From positions 1 to 64,000 of the forward strand of contig JAGKSB010000009.1 in the NCBI GenBank assembly GCA_017942165.1: a DNA stretch of 64,000 bases, read 5' to 3'. Positions 16,000 through 25,469 of this stretch are shown piece by piece (the first letter of the stretch is position 1; every line of letters starts with the position of its first letter). The position numbers and the translations under genes were made by a program. Source of the DNA: Rhinopithecimicrobium faecis. GTDB taxonomy: Bacteria; Bacteroidota; Bacteroidia; Sphingobacteriales; Sphingobacteriaceae. The notes below the pieces were generated by a model, which searched no databases, was not told where the DNA came from, and saw only the letters and a program-made list of their open reading frames with translations.

Positions 16000-18411
16000 T
16001 TATTTCTTATTTTTAACATATTTTTCTAACCATTGATCTTGCTCCCAGAAGGTATGGAGAATAGATTCGCGGGAACGGTATCCATGAAATTCTTTCGGTA
16101 GCAGCACCAAACGTACCGTCCCTCCATGCCCTTTAATCGCGGCATAAAGGCGCTCCGATTGAATGGGAAATGTTCCTGAATTCTCATCATCAACACCATG
16201 CGTTAGCAGGATCGGAGTCTTTATCTTATCAGCTACAAAAAAAGGAGACATCTTATTGTATACGTCTTGTGCTTCCCAGAATGTACGTGTTTCCCCTTGA
16301 AAACCAAATGGTGTTAAGGTACGGTTATAAGCTCCTGAGCGCGCTATACCCGCAGCAAAAAGGTTGGTATGCGCTAGTAAATTGGCCGTCATAAAGGCCC
16401 CATAAGAGTGACCTCCAACACCAATACGCTGACGGTCTACAACCTTGAGGTCATCAGATACATAGTTGATTAGTGCTTTCGCATTTTCCTCAATCTGCGC
16501 TAAGAACGTATCATTTGGCTCCATATCCCCTTCTCCAACAATTGGCATATCCGCTTGATCTAAGATAGCATATCCGCGAGTCACCCAAAATACTGGGGAG
16601 CGAAAAGCCAATCTTGTGTAGCGGTAAGGAGATCCTTTTACTTGACCTGCAGCTGCTAGACTCTTAAACTCTCTGGGGTAGGCCCACACTAAAGCAGGTA
16701 GCGGCGCATCCCCTTTCTTAAAATCTTTAGGTAAGTATAAGGTTGCTGTAAGCTTAACGCCATCTTTTCGAGGATAGGCCAACAGCGACTTTTGAACCCC
16801 TTGAAGCGATGGATAAGGGTCCGCAAAGCTTGTTAAAGACTCCTCCTTACGGTTCTTCAAATTCACCGAATAGTAGTTTGTTGGAAGTTCGACTGACTCC
16901 TTAGCGATAATGACTTTCCCAGCGTTATCGAAGAAAATAGGAGCCTCATAGTAAGGAGCACGCGATTTAAATAGGGTATCTTGTTTATTTGTCGCTAAAT
17001 TCCATTTTAATAAGAAAGGTCTATCGCCTTCTTTTGAGGCGCCCAAACCGGTCGTAAAAGCAACAGGATCCTTTGATTTATCCAACAGCAAAAGACCTTT
17101 ATTATTTAATACAAAAGAGCCTGGATCGGCATAGGTATCTTCCGAAGAGCGTATAGAAAGAACTTTATTTACGGTCCCTAAACTAGGATTTATTAAAGAC
17201 GTCTTTGTGGAGCGATCCTTACGCCACATTTCCTGCACGATAGCTAACTGATCATTTCCCCAAATAAGCCCATTAATACGATAATTAGCTGAAAATATTT
17301 TTCGGGCTTCTCCTGCAAAAGGGGCTTCTAAAATAAATAGTTCATCCCGTATCTCTGACTTCACGGCAGGATTTCCTCCGTCTTTCGCTTGCGCAAACAC
17401 TAAGGTAGACGCCTGATCTTTACGCCAGTCATAATTCCTCGGTCCTTCCATCACAGCATCGAAGCTGATAGGCATCTTCTCCGCTAAGGGCGTGTTAGCA
17501 AGCACTTTCACTGTATTTCCAGCGACATCTAGCACGGCTGTTTGATAAGGGAACATATAGATGGGCACCAAGTAAGAATAAGGTGCCTGCACCGTTTGTG
17601 TTAATAGGTAATTCCCATCGGGTGAGTAGGCTGCTTTTTTATAGATTGCAGGAGCTCCTATTTTCTGCGTTTGACCATCAAGACTAACCGACACAAGCTG
17701 TGAGGTCAAGTAGTAGCTCATTAGCGCTACATCATGGGTATTGGAAAGCAAGTTTTGGTAAGTTCTAGAGGGCGTAGTAACGCCTAAATTCTCTTGTACA
17801 ATTGGTCCTGTAGGAACTTCCGAAGCCTGCGGAACAGGGCCTCTGCTATCCACAATCGTCTGTACTAACAATGATTTCCCTGAAGGATGCCATTGGTAGG
17901 TCGTACCATAGGTATCATTAATCTTTCCATTATAAATTTTACGCGCTTGTAGAGACTTCACATCCACTACCCACAGCTCTACGGCATCATTTGTCTGATT
18001 TACAAAAGATATATGCTCGCCCGTGCCACTCCATTGCAGCTGCGAGATGCGTACGGTGGTAGGCAGACCAGTAAAATTAACTAATTTGCTCGTTGTCAGA
18101 TTTTTCAGCTGTATACCGGAGTACACCCCTGACTGCTCCCCAACGGTCGTATTATTTTTAGGATTAATTCGCAGCCCCGCAATCCCTAGTACAGGTTGTG
18201 AGACCTGCTCTATCGTTGAAAACCCCGGACTTTCTAAGAGTAAAAGATACTTTCCATCTTTGCTTACCTGTACCTGAGATTCTGCAGGTGCGTCAATAAG
18301 ATCGACGATACTTTTTGGTGGCAGTTGATAGCTTAAATTAGTTTGTGCATGCAGTGAATTAGTGCAGAGCAAAGCCGCAGCAATTAAAGAATATTTAAAA
18401 TTTCTCTTCAT
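16000..18411 (-). CDS. S9 family serine peptidase (prolyl oligopeptidase fold), secreted
   Basis: An 803-residue exported peptidase with signal peptide (MKRNFKYSLIAAALLCTNSLHA). A long beta-propeller occupies about residues 50-540. The C-terminal alpha/beta-hydrolase has nucleophile Ser in GVGGHSYGAF (about residue 664), Asp in HGVDDENSG (about 740) and His in EFHGYRS (about 776). It resembles the glutamyl endopeptidase (S9D)-like group of Bacteroidota. It probably trims peptides in the periplasm. It is transcribed alone. An 8-bp inverted repeat ATTTCTAC/GTAGAAAT (18427-18453) lies in its leader. Confidence 0.92.
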   Translation of the reverse strand: MKRNFKYSLIAAALLCTNSLHAQTNLSYQLPPKSIVDLIDAPAESQVQVSKDGKYLLLLESPGFSTIEQVSQPVLGIAGLRINPKNNTTVGEQSGVYSGIQLKNLTTSKLVNFTGLPTTVRISQLQWSGTGEHISFVNQTNDAVELWVVDVKSLQARKIYNGKINDTYGTTYQWHPSGKSLLVQTIVDSRGPVPQASEVPTGPIVQENLGVTTPSRTYQNLLSNTHDVALMSYYLTSQLVSVSLDGQTQKIGAPAIYKKAAYSPDGNYLLTQTVQAPYSYLVPIYMFPYQTAVLDVAGNTVKVLANTPLAEKMPISFDAVMEGPRNYDWRKDQASTLVFAQAKDGGNPAVKSEIRDELFILEAPFAGEARKIFSANYRINGLIWGNDQLAIVQEMWRKDRSTKTSLINPSLGTVNKVLSIRSSEDTYADPGSFVLNNKGLLLLDKSKDPVAFTTGLGASKEGDRPFLLKWNLATNKQDTLFKSRAPYYEAPIFFDNAGKVIIAKESVELPTNYYSVNLKNRKEESLTSFADPYPSLQGVQKSLLAYPRKDGVKLTATLYLPKDFKKGDAPLPALVWAYPREFKSLAAAGQVKGSPYRYTRLAFRSPVFWVTRGYAILDQADMPIVGEGDMEPNDTFLAQIEENAKALINYVSDDLKVVDRQRIGVGGHSYGAFMTANLLAHTNLFAAGIARSGAYNRTLTPFGFQGETRTFWEAQDVYNKMSPFFVADKIKTPILLTHGVDDENSGTFPIQSERLYAAIKGHGGTVRLVLLPKEFHGYRSRESILHTFWEQDQWLEKYVKNKK

Positions 18412-18426
18412 GATTATGTTTTAAAA

Positions 18427-18453
18427 ATTTCTACACCCTGAGGACGTAGAAAT
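18427..18453 (-). promoter_or_regulatory. Inverted repeat in the leader of the S9 peptidase gene
   Basis: ATTTCTAC (18427-18434) and GTAGAAAT (18446-18453) form 8-bp arms with an 11-nt spacer, 16 nt before the start codon. It could be a regulator site or a 5' UTR hairpin. Significance is uncertain. Confidence 0.3.
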
Positions 18454-18532
18454 ATAAATTTTTTAGGCAGTTTATAAGACAAAAATAATAGTTCCCAGTA
18501 AAAAACAAGCAATATCAAGGGGTTTTATTGCT

Positions 18533-18572
18533 AAAAGTTAAAAAGGATTCTTAAGAATCCTTTTTAACTTTT
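18533..18572 (-). terminator. Terminator overlapping the stop of the MscS gene
   Basis: A perfect 40-bp palindrome with 20-bp arms, centred at 18552/18553. The stop codon of the MscS gene (18551-18553) lies at its centre, so the last six codons form half of the hairpin. The minus-strand transcript ends its stem in a T-rich tract. Confidence 0.75.
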
Positions 18573-20428
18573 ATTTTTATAGCAGGAGCTTGATATCTGG
18601 GAGACAATTTATCCAAGGGGATATTGGCGACACTGCCATCACGCACGGCATGGAAATGTGGCGACATCACCTCAATACCAGCATCATGAAAACCATCTAA
18701 GAGGGCACGATGTAAATCGGAGTGTATATCGTCAATGCGATTAGGCTTACGTGTGTAGCCATTAATTTGATAGCTGACATAATAATCATCAAGGCTTGTC
18801 TGGTAGACAAAAGGCTTGGGCTCCTGTTCAATATCTGTCACCTGCAAAGCCGCCTTTATAGCGACCTCATGTACTTTTTGCCAAGGGATTTCATAGCCCA
18901 TGGTTACTGTGGTATGCACGATTAACCCATTGTCACTCGCATCCGAAGAAAAATTAATCGTATGACTATTCATAACTTGGGAATTGGGTATGGATATAAT
19001 CTCATTTTTTATAGTCCTAATGCGAGTTACTAAAAGTGATCGTTCGATAATATCGCCACTTACATCGCCTATTTTCACGCGGTCACCAATATTAAAGGAG
19101 CGCATATAAGTGAGCACTAAGCCTGCGACAATATTCCCTAGCGCTCCAGCAGAACCGAATGTAAAGAGTACCCCAATAAAAACAGAGACACCCTTAAAAA
19201 TCGCCGAATCTGACCCTGGAAGGTAGGGAAATATTACCACCATCATAAAGGCTAAGGCAAGCACACGAATGATCTGATACGTGGGGTTTGCCCAATCTTT
19301 ATAGAAGCCATTGATATGCATATGGCCATTTTCTATTTCCCCCGCAAAGAAGCGTAGCATACGTAGCAAGTAATAGAATACGGCGAAAATAATAGCAATA
19401 GTAATTAAGTTCGGCAGATAATTAATGACGGCGAAAATAATCTTTTTCACGGGCGCTAGAAAGTAGCCTAAGAGCAGATCCGTATAACCTCTTGTCGAGG
19501 GAAATAAATTAAATAAGATGGGCAGCGATAAGTAGACGATATTCAAAAGTATAATCCACTTCAGCACGGATATCAGCATCCAGATGGCTTTAATCTGGCG
19601 TTCCGCGGAAATTACCTCCACCCCTTTTACATGAAAACCGTTAAAAATTTGTCCTTTTTTGAAAACTAACTTCTTGCGTAACAAACGCCCTAAGCGGTTA
19701 ATCGTGATAATCATAAAGACGACCACTGCAATGACAGCAAAGGCTTCCGCCGTGGACAGCAGAATCCTGCGGAGGCTGGTCTCCTCACGATGCTGCGTAA
19801 TAGCTTTGGAAATAATGCCCTGATACTGCTTTGCGAGATGCTGCCTATCGGTATTCATCCAGAGGGCATCCTGATCATGCAGCCCCAAGAGGATGACATC
19901 TCCCCAAACTAATAAGGTGTTACTTTCCTCTTCAACTATTTTCAGCGAATCCGCTTGAAAAGCATAGGTATCGGCTAACTGCTGTATCCGCCTGCTTGCC
20001 GTCTCCGCTCTCTCCTTTGCGGTAAAACTTCCTGTATTCGTATAAATTGTAAAAAGCGTATCTAAGAAGGGCACTACAGCGACCCCTTGGTTTAATTTCC
20101 TGAGGGACTCTACTTTTTCCTTACGCCTTTGGAGGGCTATGGAATCTCTATTTCTAAGAATACTAAGTTCATCTACAAGGGCTATTTTCTCCCTAGAATC
20201 AATTATTTTTAGCGCTAATAAACGTTCTTCTAACTCCATTCTTTTTATAGAATCATCGCGCTGTTGTTGCAGAAGCACCTGTAGCTGTCCTTCCTGCTGG
20301 GAGATCCGCTGACTTGTAGAGTCCTGCGCAGGGCTTTGCAGTAGCGTGCTCTCCTGCGCCTGCAAGTTTAGTAGGGCGAATAGAAATACTATAAAAATGG
20401 GGGCTTTAAAAATACGTTTATTTATCAT
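18551..20428 (-). CDS. Mechanosensitive ion channel, MscS family
   Basis: A 625-residue inner-membrane channel. It has a signal/TM segment, a periplasmic coiled-coil region rich in Gln/Arg/Glu (about residues 35-110), several membrane helices, and the MscS pore helix and beta domain (FGSAGALGNIVAGLVLTYMRSFNIGDRVKIGDVSGDIIERSLLVTRI), then the C-terminal alpha/beta domain ending KIKVKKDS. It opens on hypo-osmotic shock to release solutes. It is the last gene of a three-gene operon (FKBP isomerase, 78-aa protein, MscS). Its start codon shares one base with the stop codon of the preceding gene, so translation is coupled. Confidence 0.92.
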   Translation of the reverse strand: MINKRIFKAPIFIVFLFALLNLQAQESTLLQSPAQDSTSQRISQQEGQLQVLLQQQRDDSIKRMELEERLLALKIIDSREKIALVDELSILRNRDSIALQRRKEKVESLRKLNQGVAVVPFLDTLFTIYTNTGSFTAKERAETASRRIQQLADTYAFQADSLKIVEEESNTLLVWGDVILLGLHDQDALWMNTDRQHLAKQYQGIISKAITQHREETSLRRILLSTAEAFAVIAVVVFMIITINRLGRLLRKKLVFKKGQIFNGFHVKGVEVISAERQIKAIWMLISVLKWIILLNIVYLSLPILFNLFPSTRGYTDLLLGYFLAPVKKIIFAVINYLPNLITIAIIFAVFYYLLRMLRFFAGEIENGHMHINGFYKDWANPTYQIIRVLALAFMMVVIFPYLPGSDSAIFKGVSVFIGVLFTFGSAGALGNIVAGLVLTYMRSFNIGDRVKIGDVSGDIIERSLLVTRIRTIKNEIISIPNSQVMNSHTINFSSDASDNGLIVHTTVTMGYEIPWQKVHEVAIKAALQVTDIEQEPKPFVYQTSLDDYYVSYQINGYTRKPNRIDDIHSDLHRALLDGFHDAGIEVMSPHFHAVRDGSVANIPLDKLSPRYQAPAIKIKVKKDS

Positions 20429-20664
20429 TATCCTTTAAAATCTACAAGATCAAGAAATTGCGTCTTTAAGATAGTAAATAAATGTGTTTCTTCCGCTGTG
20501 GCTGAAGGCAATAAATCTGTTTCTATCGTTTTAATTCTAGTTTCCACCAGCTGTTCTGTCTGGAACAATTCTGTAATTAATTCATCCGTTAGTGCCTGTT
20601 CATTGATGGACATCACGCGTGCGATTAAGGTCGCTAACTCTTTAATATGTTCTGCAAAATTCAT
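20428..20664 (-). CDS. Small hypothetical protein (78 aa)
   Basis: A 78-residue soluble, acidic, mostly helical protein (MNFAEHIKELATLIARVMS...QFLDLVDFKG). It has no membrane segment, no Cys and no recognised family. It lies in the same operon between an FKBP isomerase (13 nt upstream) and MscS (1-base overlap downstream), which supports a real gene. A link with membrane stress or protein folding is possible but only positional. Confidence 0.6.
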   Translation of the reverse strand: MNFAEHIKELATLIARVMSINEQALTDELITELFQTEQLVETRIKTIETDLLPSATAEETHLFTILKTQFLDLVDFKG

Positions 20665-20677
20665 TTTACAACTGATT

Positions 20678-21112
20678 TTATTTTATACTTAATAGTTCTA
20701 CTTCAAAAATTAATGTGCTGTTGGCACCAATTTCTTTGGATACCTGCTGATCCCCATAGGCCAAGTTTGCAGGAATAAATAAGCGCCATTTGGAGCCTAC
20801 AGGCATCAGCTGTAACGCTTCTATCCACCCTTCAATCACTTCATTAACACCAAAAGATACTGGTTTTTTACGCTTTAGGGAACTATCGAAAATCGTTCCA
20901 TCGAGTAGTTTGCCTTCATAGTGGCAGGTAATTCTATCTTTGAGATGAGGCTTCTTCCCTTCCCCTGCTACCAAAATTTCATATTGCATGCCTGAGGGCA
21001 GTTGCACTATATTTTCCCGTAAAGCATTTTCCAATAAAAGAGCCGTTCCTGTAGCTAAGTTTTTCTTTGCTTCTGCTCTTAATTTCTTAAGATATCCTGT
21101 TGTTGTACCCAT
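20678..21112 (-). CDS. FKBP-type peptidyl-prolyl cis-trans isomerase
   Basis: A 144-residue isomerase that speeds up proline isomerisation during folding. The FKBP core covers about residues 40-143: QYEILVAGEGKKPHLKDRI, then GTIFDSSLKRKKPVSFGVNEVIEGW and LFIPANLAYGDQ, which contain the usual pocket residues (Y, F, D, V, I, W, Y). There is no signal peptide, and the N-terminal helix rich in Lys and Ala suggests a cytosolic FklB/SlyD-unlike form. It is the first gene of the operon with the 78-aa protein and MscS, 81 nt divergent from a DUF4886 gene. Confidence 0.93.
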   Translation of the reverse strand: MGTTTGYLKKLRAEAKKNLATGTALLLENALRENIVQLPSGMQYEILVAGEGKKPHLKDRITCHYEGKLLDGTIFDSSLKRKKPVSFGVNEVIEGWIEALQLMPVGSKWRLFIPANLAYGDQQVSKEIGANSTLIFEVELLSIK

Positions 21113-21193
21113 ACTGTAACAAAATTAAGATTCAAAACTGAAATATGCTTAAAAATTGATAATTTAGTTTTCCTAATATCTAAAACTAGTACT

Positions 21194-22117
21194 ATGTTAA
21201 AGCCCTATATTCGGGGAATCTGGACTTTGCTCCTGACGACCTCATGCTATTATTCTGCCACAGCGCAATCCCTCGTCCCACAAGATCCTACGCCAGCAGC
21301 AACAAGAGAACAAGCCACCGTAGGCACGAAAAAAAAAGCGGAGAAGACCATTCATCTGCTCGCAATAGGGAACAGCTTTTCACAAGATGCCATTGAAAAT
21401 TACCTCCATGAGCTCGCAAAAAACACAGGAAAAAAAATCGTGATCGCCAATCTATATATCCCTGGCGCTCCATTATCCTTACATCTAAAAAATATACAGA
21501 CAGACTCGGCAGTATATAAATACACGAAAATTCTTGAAAATGGGAAGCAGGAGATAACCCCTAAAATAAGCCTTTCTGTAGCGCTGAAGGATGAGCAATG
21601 GGACTACATCTCCTTTCAGCAGGCTTCCTCCCTTTCGGGGATCTACGGAACCTACGAAGAAAGCCTGCCAGCATTATACGATTCTGTAGCTTCAAAATTA
21701 GGTGGCACAGCGAGCCAATTTATACTGCATCAAACCTGGGCATATCAACAGAATTCTACGCATGCAGGATTTTCAAAATATGATAGACAACAGGCGAAGA
21801 TGTATGCAGCAATTTCTGAAACGTCACAAAAAGTCTATGCTTGGAATAAATTCCAGAAATTTGTACCCGCAGGCACGGCCATTCAAAATGCACGCACGAG
21901 TTATATTGGCGATGCTTACACCCGTGATGGCTACCACTTAAACTTAGATTATGGCCGTTTTACGGCAGCATGTGCTTGGTATGAAGTACTTTTTCAGGAA
22001 AATGTTTTAGAGAACAGTTATTTCCCGAAGAATGTTAGTTTTCGCGAAGCAGAAATAGCGAAAGAGGCAGCCCATAAGGCGGTGCTGCAGCCCTATACTG
22101 TAAGTAAGGTACATTAA
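21194..22117 (+). CDS. DUF4886 / SGNH-hydrolase-like exported protein
   Basis: A 307-residue protein with signal peptide (through YYSATA) and a DUF4886 domain. HLLAIGNSFSQDA (about 55-66) supplies an SGNH block-I-like Ser, and DGYHLN in the C-terminal third provides the Asp-x-x-His of an SGNH esterase, so deacetylation or ester cleavage of a glycan is plausible. This function is inferred. The family is common in Bacteroidota polysaccharide loci. The neighbour across a shared terminator is a GH2 glycosidase, which fits a glycan role. Confidence 0.8.
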   Translation: MLKPYIRGIWTLLLTTSCYYSATAQSLVPQDPTPAATREQATVGTKKKAEKTIHLLAIGNSFSQDAIENYLHELAKNTGKKIVIANLYIPGAPLSLHLKNIQTDSAVYKYTKILENGKQEITPKISLSVALKDEQWDYISFQQASSLSGIYGTYEESLPALYDSVASKLGGTASQFILHQTWAYQQNSTHAGFSKYDRQQAKMYAAISETSQKVYAWNKFQKFVPAGTAIQNARTSYIGDAYTRDGYHLNLDYGRFTAACAWYEVLFQENVLENSYFPKNVSFREAEIAKEAAHKAVLQPYTVSKVH

Positions 22118-22126
22118 GACCTAATA

Positions 22127-22164
22127 AAAAGGCTTCCTATTCTTTTACGAATAGGAAGCCTTTT
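22127..22164. terminator. Bidirectional terminator between DUF4886 and GH2 genes
   Basis: AAAAGGCTTCCTATTC (22127-22142) pairs fully with GAATAGGAAGCCTTTT (22149-22164) across a 6-nt loop, with A- and T-rich flanks, between convergent genes. Confidence 0.88.
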
Positions 22165-22187
22165 ATGCTTTAGTAGCACGACATATA

Positions 22188-24038
22188 TTAGGGTTTCTGA
22201 TAGAGGGGCTTATGCACTTCCTGCAGACTTTGAACTGGGATCTTGATCACTTTTCGATCGTATGTCATCAAGCCATTTGTTTCAATTTCTACATCCGTGG
22301 TCTGCGTATATACAGCCGCAGATAGGCCTAGAGGAATCAATTTCTTCAAATCTTTCATCAGCTTTTTATAGCGTGTAAACAGCTCCTCCGGATTTTTAAA
22401 ACTCTGATAGCCCCAGTTGTCCTTCTCCTGCCAGTTATGCCCTTCAACAGGAAGGCCTAAGCCTCCAAATTCCCCAAGCACAAGCACTTCTTTTTTACCA
22501 AACAACTGTGGATCCGGCATCGCAGGGTCCGGGTAATTATGGATATCCAATACATGTCCAGTATATAAGAAGTTACCACCACTCGCACTGTTTATAAGGC
22601 GTGAAGGATCTTCAGCCATCGTCCATTCAGTAATTTCCTTTGTTTTAAATTGCCCCCAAGCTTCGTTAAAAGGAACCCACATCACAATACTAGGGAAATT
22701 ATGAAGGTTTTTAATAATAGCTTTCCATTCCTTTTTATGGTAGTTTTCAGAAGCTTCACTACGTTGCTTATCCAGGAGGTTTCCAGATATTTTTCCGGGG
22801 TGCATATCCCAGCTGTTACCGCCTAAATCACCCGAAGGCATATCCTGCCAAACGAGCATTCCTAAGCTATCACAGTGTCTATACCAGCGTGCAGGCTCCA
22901 CTTTTATATGCTTCCGAATCATATTAAATCCCATTTCTTTGGTTTTAATAATATCAAAAGCTAGGGCTTCATCCGTGGGCGCCGTATATAAGCCATCGGG
23001 CCACCATCCCTGATCTAGGGGACCATATTGAAAGACGAATTTATTATTTAGGAGCATACGTTGCATCCCTGTTTCATCCGCTTGCATGGAGATCTTACGC
23101 ATAGCGAAGTAGCTGCTAACCTGATCGATGGTCTTCCCATTTCTAAGCAGCTTTATTTCCAGATCATATAAGAATGGGCTATCTGGCGACCATAGCTGCG
23201 CATTAGGAAGGGATAAATCTAAGGGAGCATCTGCTGCTTGCAGAACCTTTGCTACGACCTGTCCTTTTGCTGTAGCGATTATTTGAACTTGGTCTGCAGG
23301 TTGTGTCCCCACGATATCTAAAGCCAATTTGAGGCTACCCTTATCAATATCTGGAGTTTGCTTAGTTGCTTCAATATAGGTCGCTCCCACGGATTCCAAC
23401 CATACCGTCTGCCAGATTCCTGTAACAGGGGTATACCATATGCCATGGGGTCTATTAATCTGCTTGCCACGAGGCTGTGGGCCATCATCCGTTGGATCCC
23501 ATACGCGAATAGCGATATCCTGATCTTGTCCCTTTTTAAGATATTTCGTGATATCGAAAGAAAAAGGATCATAGCCACCTTCGTGGGTACCTACTAACTT
23601 TTCGTTGACATACACATCACAGCGCCAGTCTACGGCACCGAAATGGAGAAGGAGCTTATTGGAGAGCAGATTTTTTGCTACTTTAATTTTTTTCGCGTAC
23701 CAGAGGGCTTGATCTTTACCGACGCTTTTACCTACCCCTGAGAGCTCCGACTCGATGGGATAAGGGACTAATATCTGACCTGCAAAAGCACGGGGTGCTG
23801 CCTGCTGATCAGCTGGGAGGATGGAGTAATTCCAGAGACCATTTAAATTTTGCCAGTTTCCAGTACGCTTTAACTGGGGTCGGGGATATTCCGGAAGTGG
23901 TGTTTGTGGATTTACATCTGCAGCCCAGGCGCTGAGTAATTTCTTACCGACAGGCTTCCAGCCTGCCGACTGATCCTGGGCATTAACATTTGCTGTGGCC
24001 CACAATAATGCGAGCATAACAAGAGATTGACGAATCAT
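22188..24038 (-). CDS. Glycoside hydrolase family 2 protein, secreted
   Basis: A 616-residue exported GH2 enzyme (signal peptide MIRQSLVMLALLWATANVNA). It has an N-terminal jelly-roll sugar-binding domain (WQNLNGLWNYSILP, VDWRCDVYVNE), an Ig-like middle domain and a TIM barrel. The acid/base Glu lies in VPFNEAWG (about residue 458) and the nucleophile Glu in VLGEFGG (about 522). The protein is compact, lacking the large C-terminal domains of E. coli LacZ. Activity could be beta-galactosidase, beta-glucuronidase or beta-mannosidase, and sequence alone does not decide. It follows a LamB-like porin gene by 92 nt on the same strand, suggesting uptake and cleavage of one oligosaccharide. Confidence 0.9.
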   Translation of the reverse strand: MIRQSLVMLALLWATANVNAQDQSAGWKPVGKKLLSAWAADVNPQTPLPEYPRPQLKRTGNWQNLNGLWNYSILPADQQAAPRAFAGQILVPYPIESELSGVGKSVGKDQALWYAKKIKVAKNLLSNKLLLHFGAVDWRCDVYVNEKLVGTHEGGYDPFSFDITKYLKKGQDQDIAIRVWDPTDDGPQPRGKQINRPHGIWYTPVTGIWQTVWLESVGATYIEATKQTPDIDKGSLKLALDIVGTQPADQVQIIATAKGQVVAKVLQAADAPLDLSLPNAQLWSPDSPFLYDLEIKLLRNGKTIDQVSSYFAMRKISMQADETGMQRMLLNNKFVFQYGPLDQGWWPDGLYTAPTDEALAFDIIKTKEMGFNMIRKHIKVEPARWYRHCDSLGMLVWQDMPSGDLGGNSWDMHPGKISGNLLDKQRSEASENYHKKEWKAIIKNLHNFPSIVMWVPFNEAWGQFKTKEITEWTMAEDPSRLINSASGGNFLYTGHVLDIHNYPDPAMPDPQLFGKKEVLVLGEFGGLGLPVEGHNWQEKDNWGYQSFKNPEELFTRYKKLMKDLKKLIPLGLSAAVYTQTTDVEIETNGLMTYDRKVIKIPVQSLQEVHKPLYQKP

Positions 24039-24130
24039 AAAATAGGTAAAATATATAGGTTTAAGTAAACTTATAAAATATTCCCCTAAAATAATGGAAA
24101 ATGGCCTATTTATTTTTTCTTAGCTCCTGG

Positions 24131-25423
24131 CTACCACCACACTTCAAGCTGTAGACCGTAGGTCAAGCCTTGGGTACGCTTTTTGAAATAATCATTTTGA
24201 TCCGAAACACCCACTTTTCCCATTAAGGAATTTGACCAATGCGCATAAGTTACAAAAGGACGGATAACAGGACGCGAGTAGTAGCCTTTATTCCATGATA
24301 TTTGTGGCGCGAAAGTGATTTTCTGCAGTGAGCCAGCAACATTAGTTTTGGTGTCTTTCACATAGTCGTTACCTATTTCTAAGGCAAGGTTTACATGTCT
24401 AGAAAGGTAATATAGGTAACGTGCACCAATAGAAAACCAGTTGATATGTTGATTTTCAAATCCATAATAAGTCTTTCTATAGACAAGAGCTCCCTGTACA
24501 GCATGACGCTCCTTATCATCATAAACAAAGTTATTGACGATTGAATAGTCACGGGCTTTAGCTAGATTGAAGTTGACCAGATTATTTTCATACGATGCAA
24601 CAGGGACACCAGTATAACCATTTGGCGTTAACAAGGGACCAGAGCGAACTGCTGTAGTCAGGGTGTTCTCCATGTTATTTACCTTATATTTTGCCCATGC
24701 AAAAGCACTAGCACCCCAAATTGGGGACTCCTTCCGAAGGGGGTCTTCAGCACGGTACGCGACATTTACAGCGCCGTTTACGGATAGTCTTGACGAGATC
24801 TTGACATCCAACACGCGCGCATCTAGGGTATATGACTTCCCGCGGTAACTACTATCTGCCAAGAATCGGTCTTGAGAAAATTGAAATGCGGCGATATTAA
24901 GTTTTCCATTCCTTAATTTTATATGTTCTACCCCCGCACCAAAATCAGCATTTTGCCCGACATTAGACCAGAAAAAATCCAGCATCTCCACATTTCTACG
25001 GTCGTAGTAACGTCTTCCCACCCACAGGCTCACGTCATCAACAATATTATTCATTCGTACGTACAATTCCGCGGTGTTGCTGTTAGCTAAGGTAAACTTC
25101 GTGCCATAGGGCATAAAGTTCGAAGCCATATAATTCAGCTGGAAAGACTTCTTAGAATCTTTTTCTTGAAACGTATATTGAAAGGATAATTCCGCGTAGT
25201 TGTTAGCTTCATTTCCCATTCTAAACTTATGTGCAGAAGAAGGAAGCACAAAATCAACCAGCTGTCCTTTCCCCTGGGCGCCGCCTATTCCGGTACGTAA
25301 GTATCCATAAGATTTAAGGTGATGCGGATTATAGGGGATGGTATCTTGGGTATCTGCATATACAGCTTTCAAGGGAACGATCAATAAAAAGGTTATTCCT
25401 AACTTAGCTAGTTTTCTTAACAT
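24131..25423 (-). CDS. LamB-like carbohydrate porin (maltoporin family)
   Basis: A 430-residue outer-membrane beta-barrel with an N-terminal signal peptide (ITFLLIVPLKAVYA). The mature start HLKSYGYLRTGIGGAQGKGQ and FRMGNEANNYAELSF is very close to the opening of LamB (GYARSGIG and RLGNE-x-YAEL), and WVGRRYYDRRNVEMLDFFW matches the LamB WxGKRFYxRxDxHxxDxYW block. The C terminus ends GLQLEVWW as an aromatic barrel end. It mediates passive diffusion of oligosaccharides, without TonB. It is upstream of the GH2 gene. LamB-type porins are uncommon beside SusC/SusD systems, and a missing greasy-slide residue cannot be judged without alignment. Confidence 0.85.
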   Translation of the reverse strand: MLRKLAKLGITFLLIVPLKAVYADTQDTIPYNPHHLKSYGYLRTGIGGAQGKGQLVDFVLPSSAHKFRMGNEANNYAELSFQYTFQEKDSKKSFQLNYMASNFMPYGTKFTLANSNTAELYVRMNNIVDDVSLWVGRRYYDRRNVEMLDFFWSNVGQNADFGAGVEHIKLRNGKLNIAAFQFSQDRFLADSSYRGKSYTLDARVLDVKISSRLSVNGAVNVAYRAEDPLRKESPIWGASAFAWAKYKVNNMENTLTTAVRSGPLLTPNGYTGVPVASYENNLVNFNLAKARDYSIVNNFVYDDKERHAVQGALVYRKTYYGFENQHINWFSIGARYLYYLSRHVNLALEIGNDYVKDTKTNVAGSLQKITFAPQISWNKGYYSRPVIRPFVTYAHWSNSLMGKVGVSDQNDYFKKRTQGLTYGLQLEVWW

Positions 25424-25461
25424 GGCATCAATTAATTCTTTTCTAATCTATTTAATTGTTG

Positions 25462-25469
25462 CAAAGATA
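25462..25469 (-). promoter_or_regulatory. -7 box upstream of the LamB-like porin gene
   Basis: The minus strand reads TAtcTTTG 38 nt before the porin start. A matching -33 element at the usual distance is not clear, so the promoter is tentative. Confidence 0.4.
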
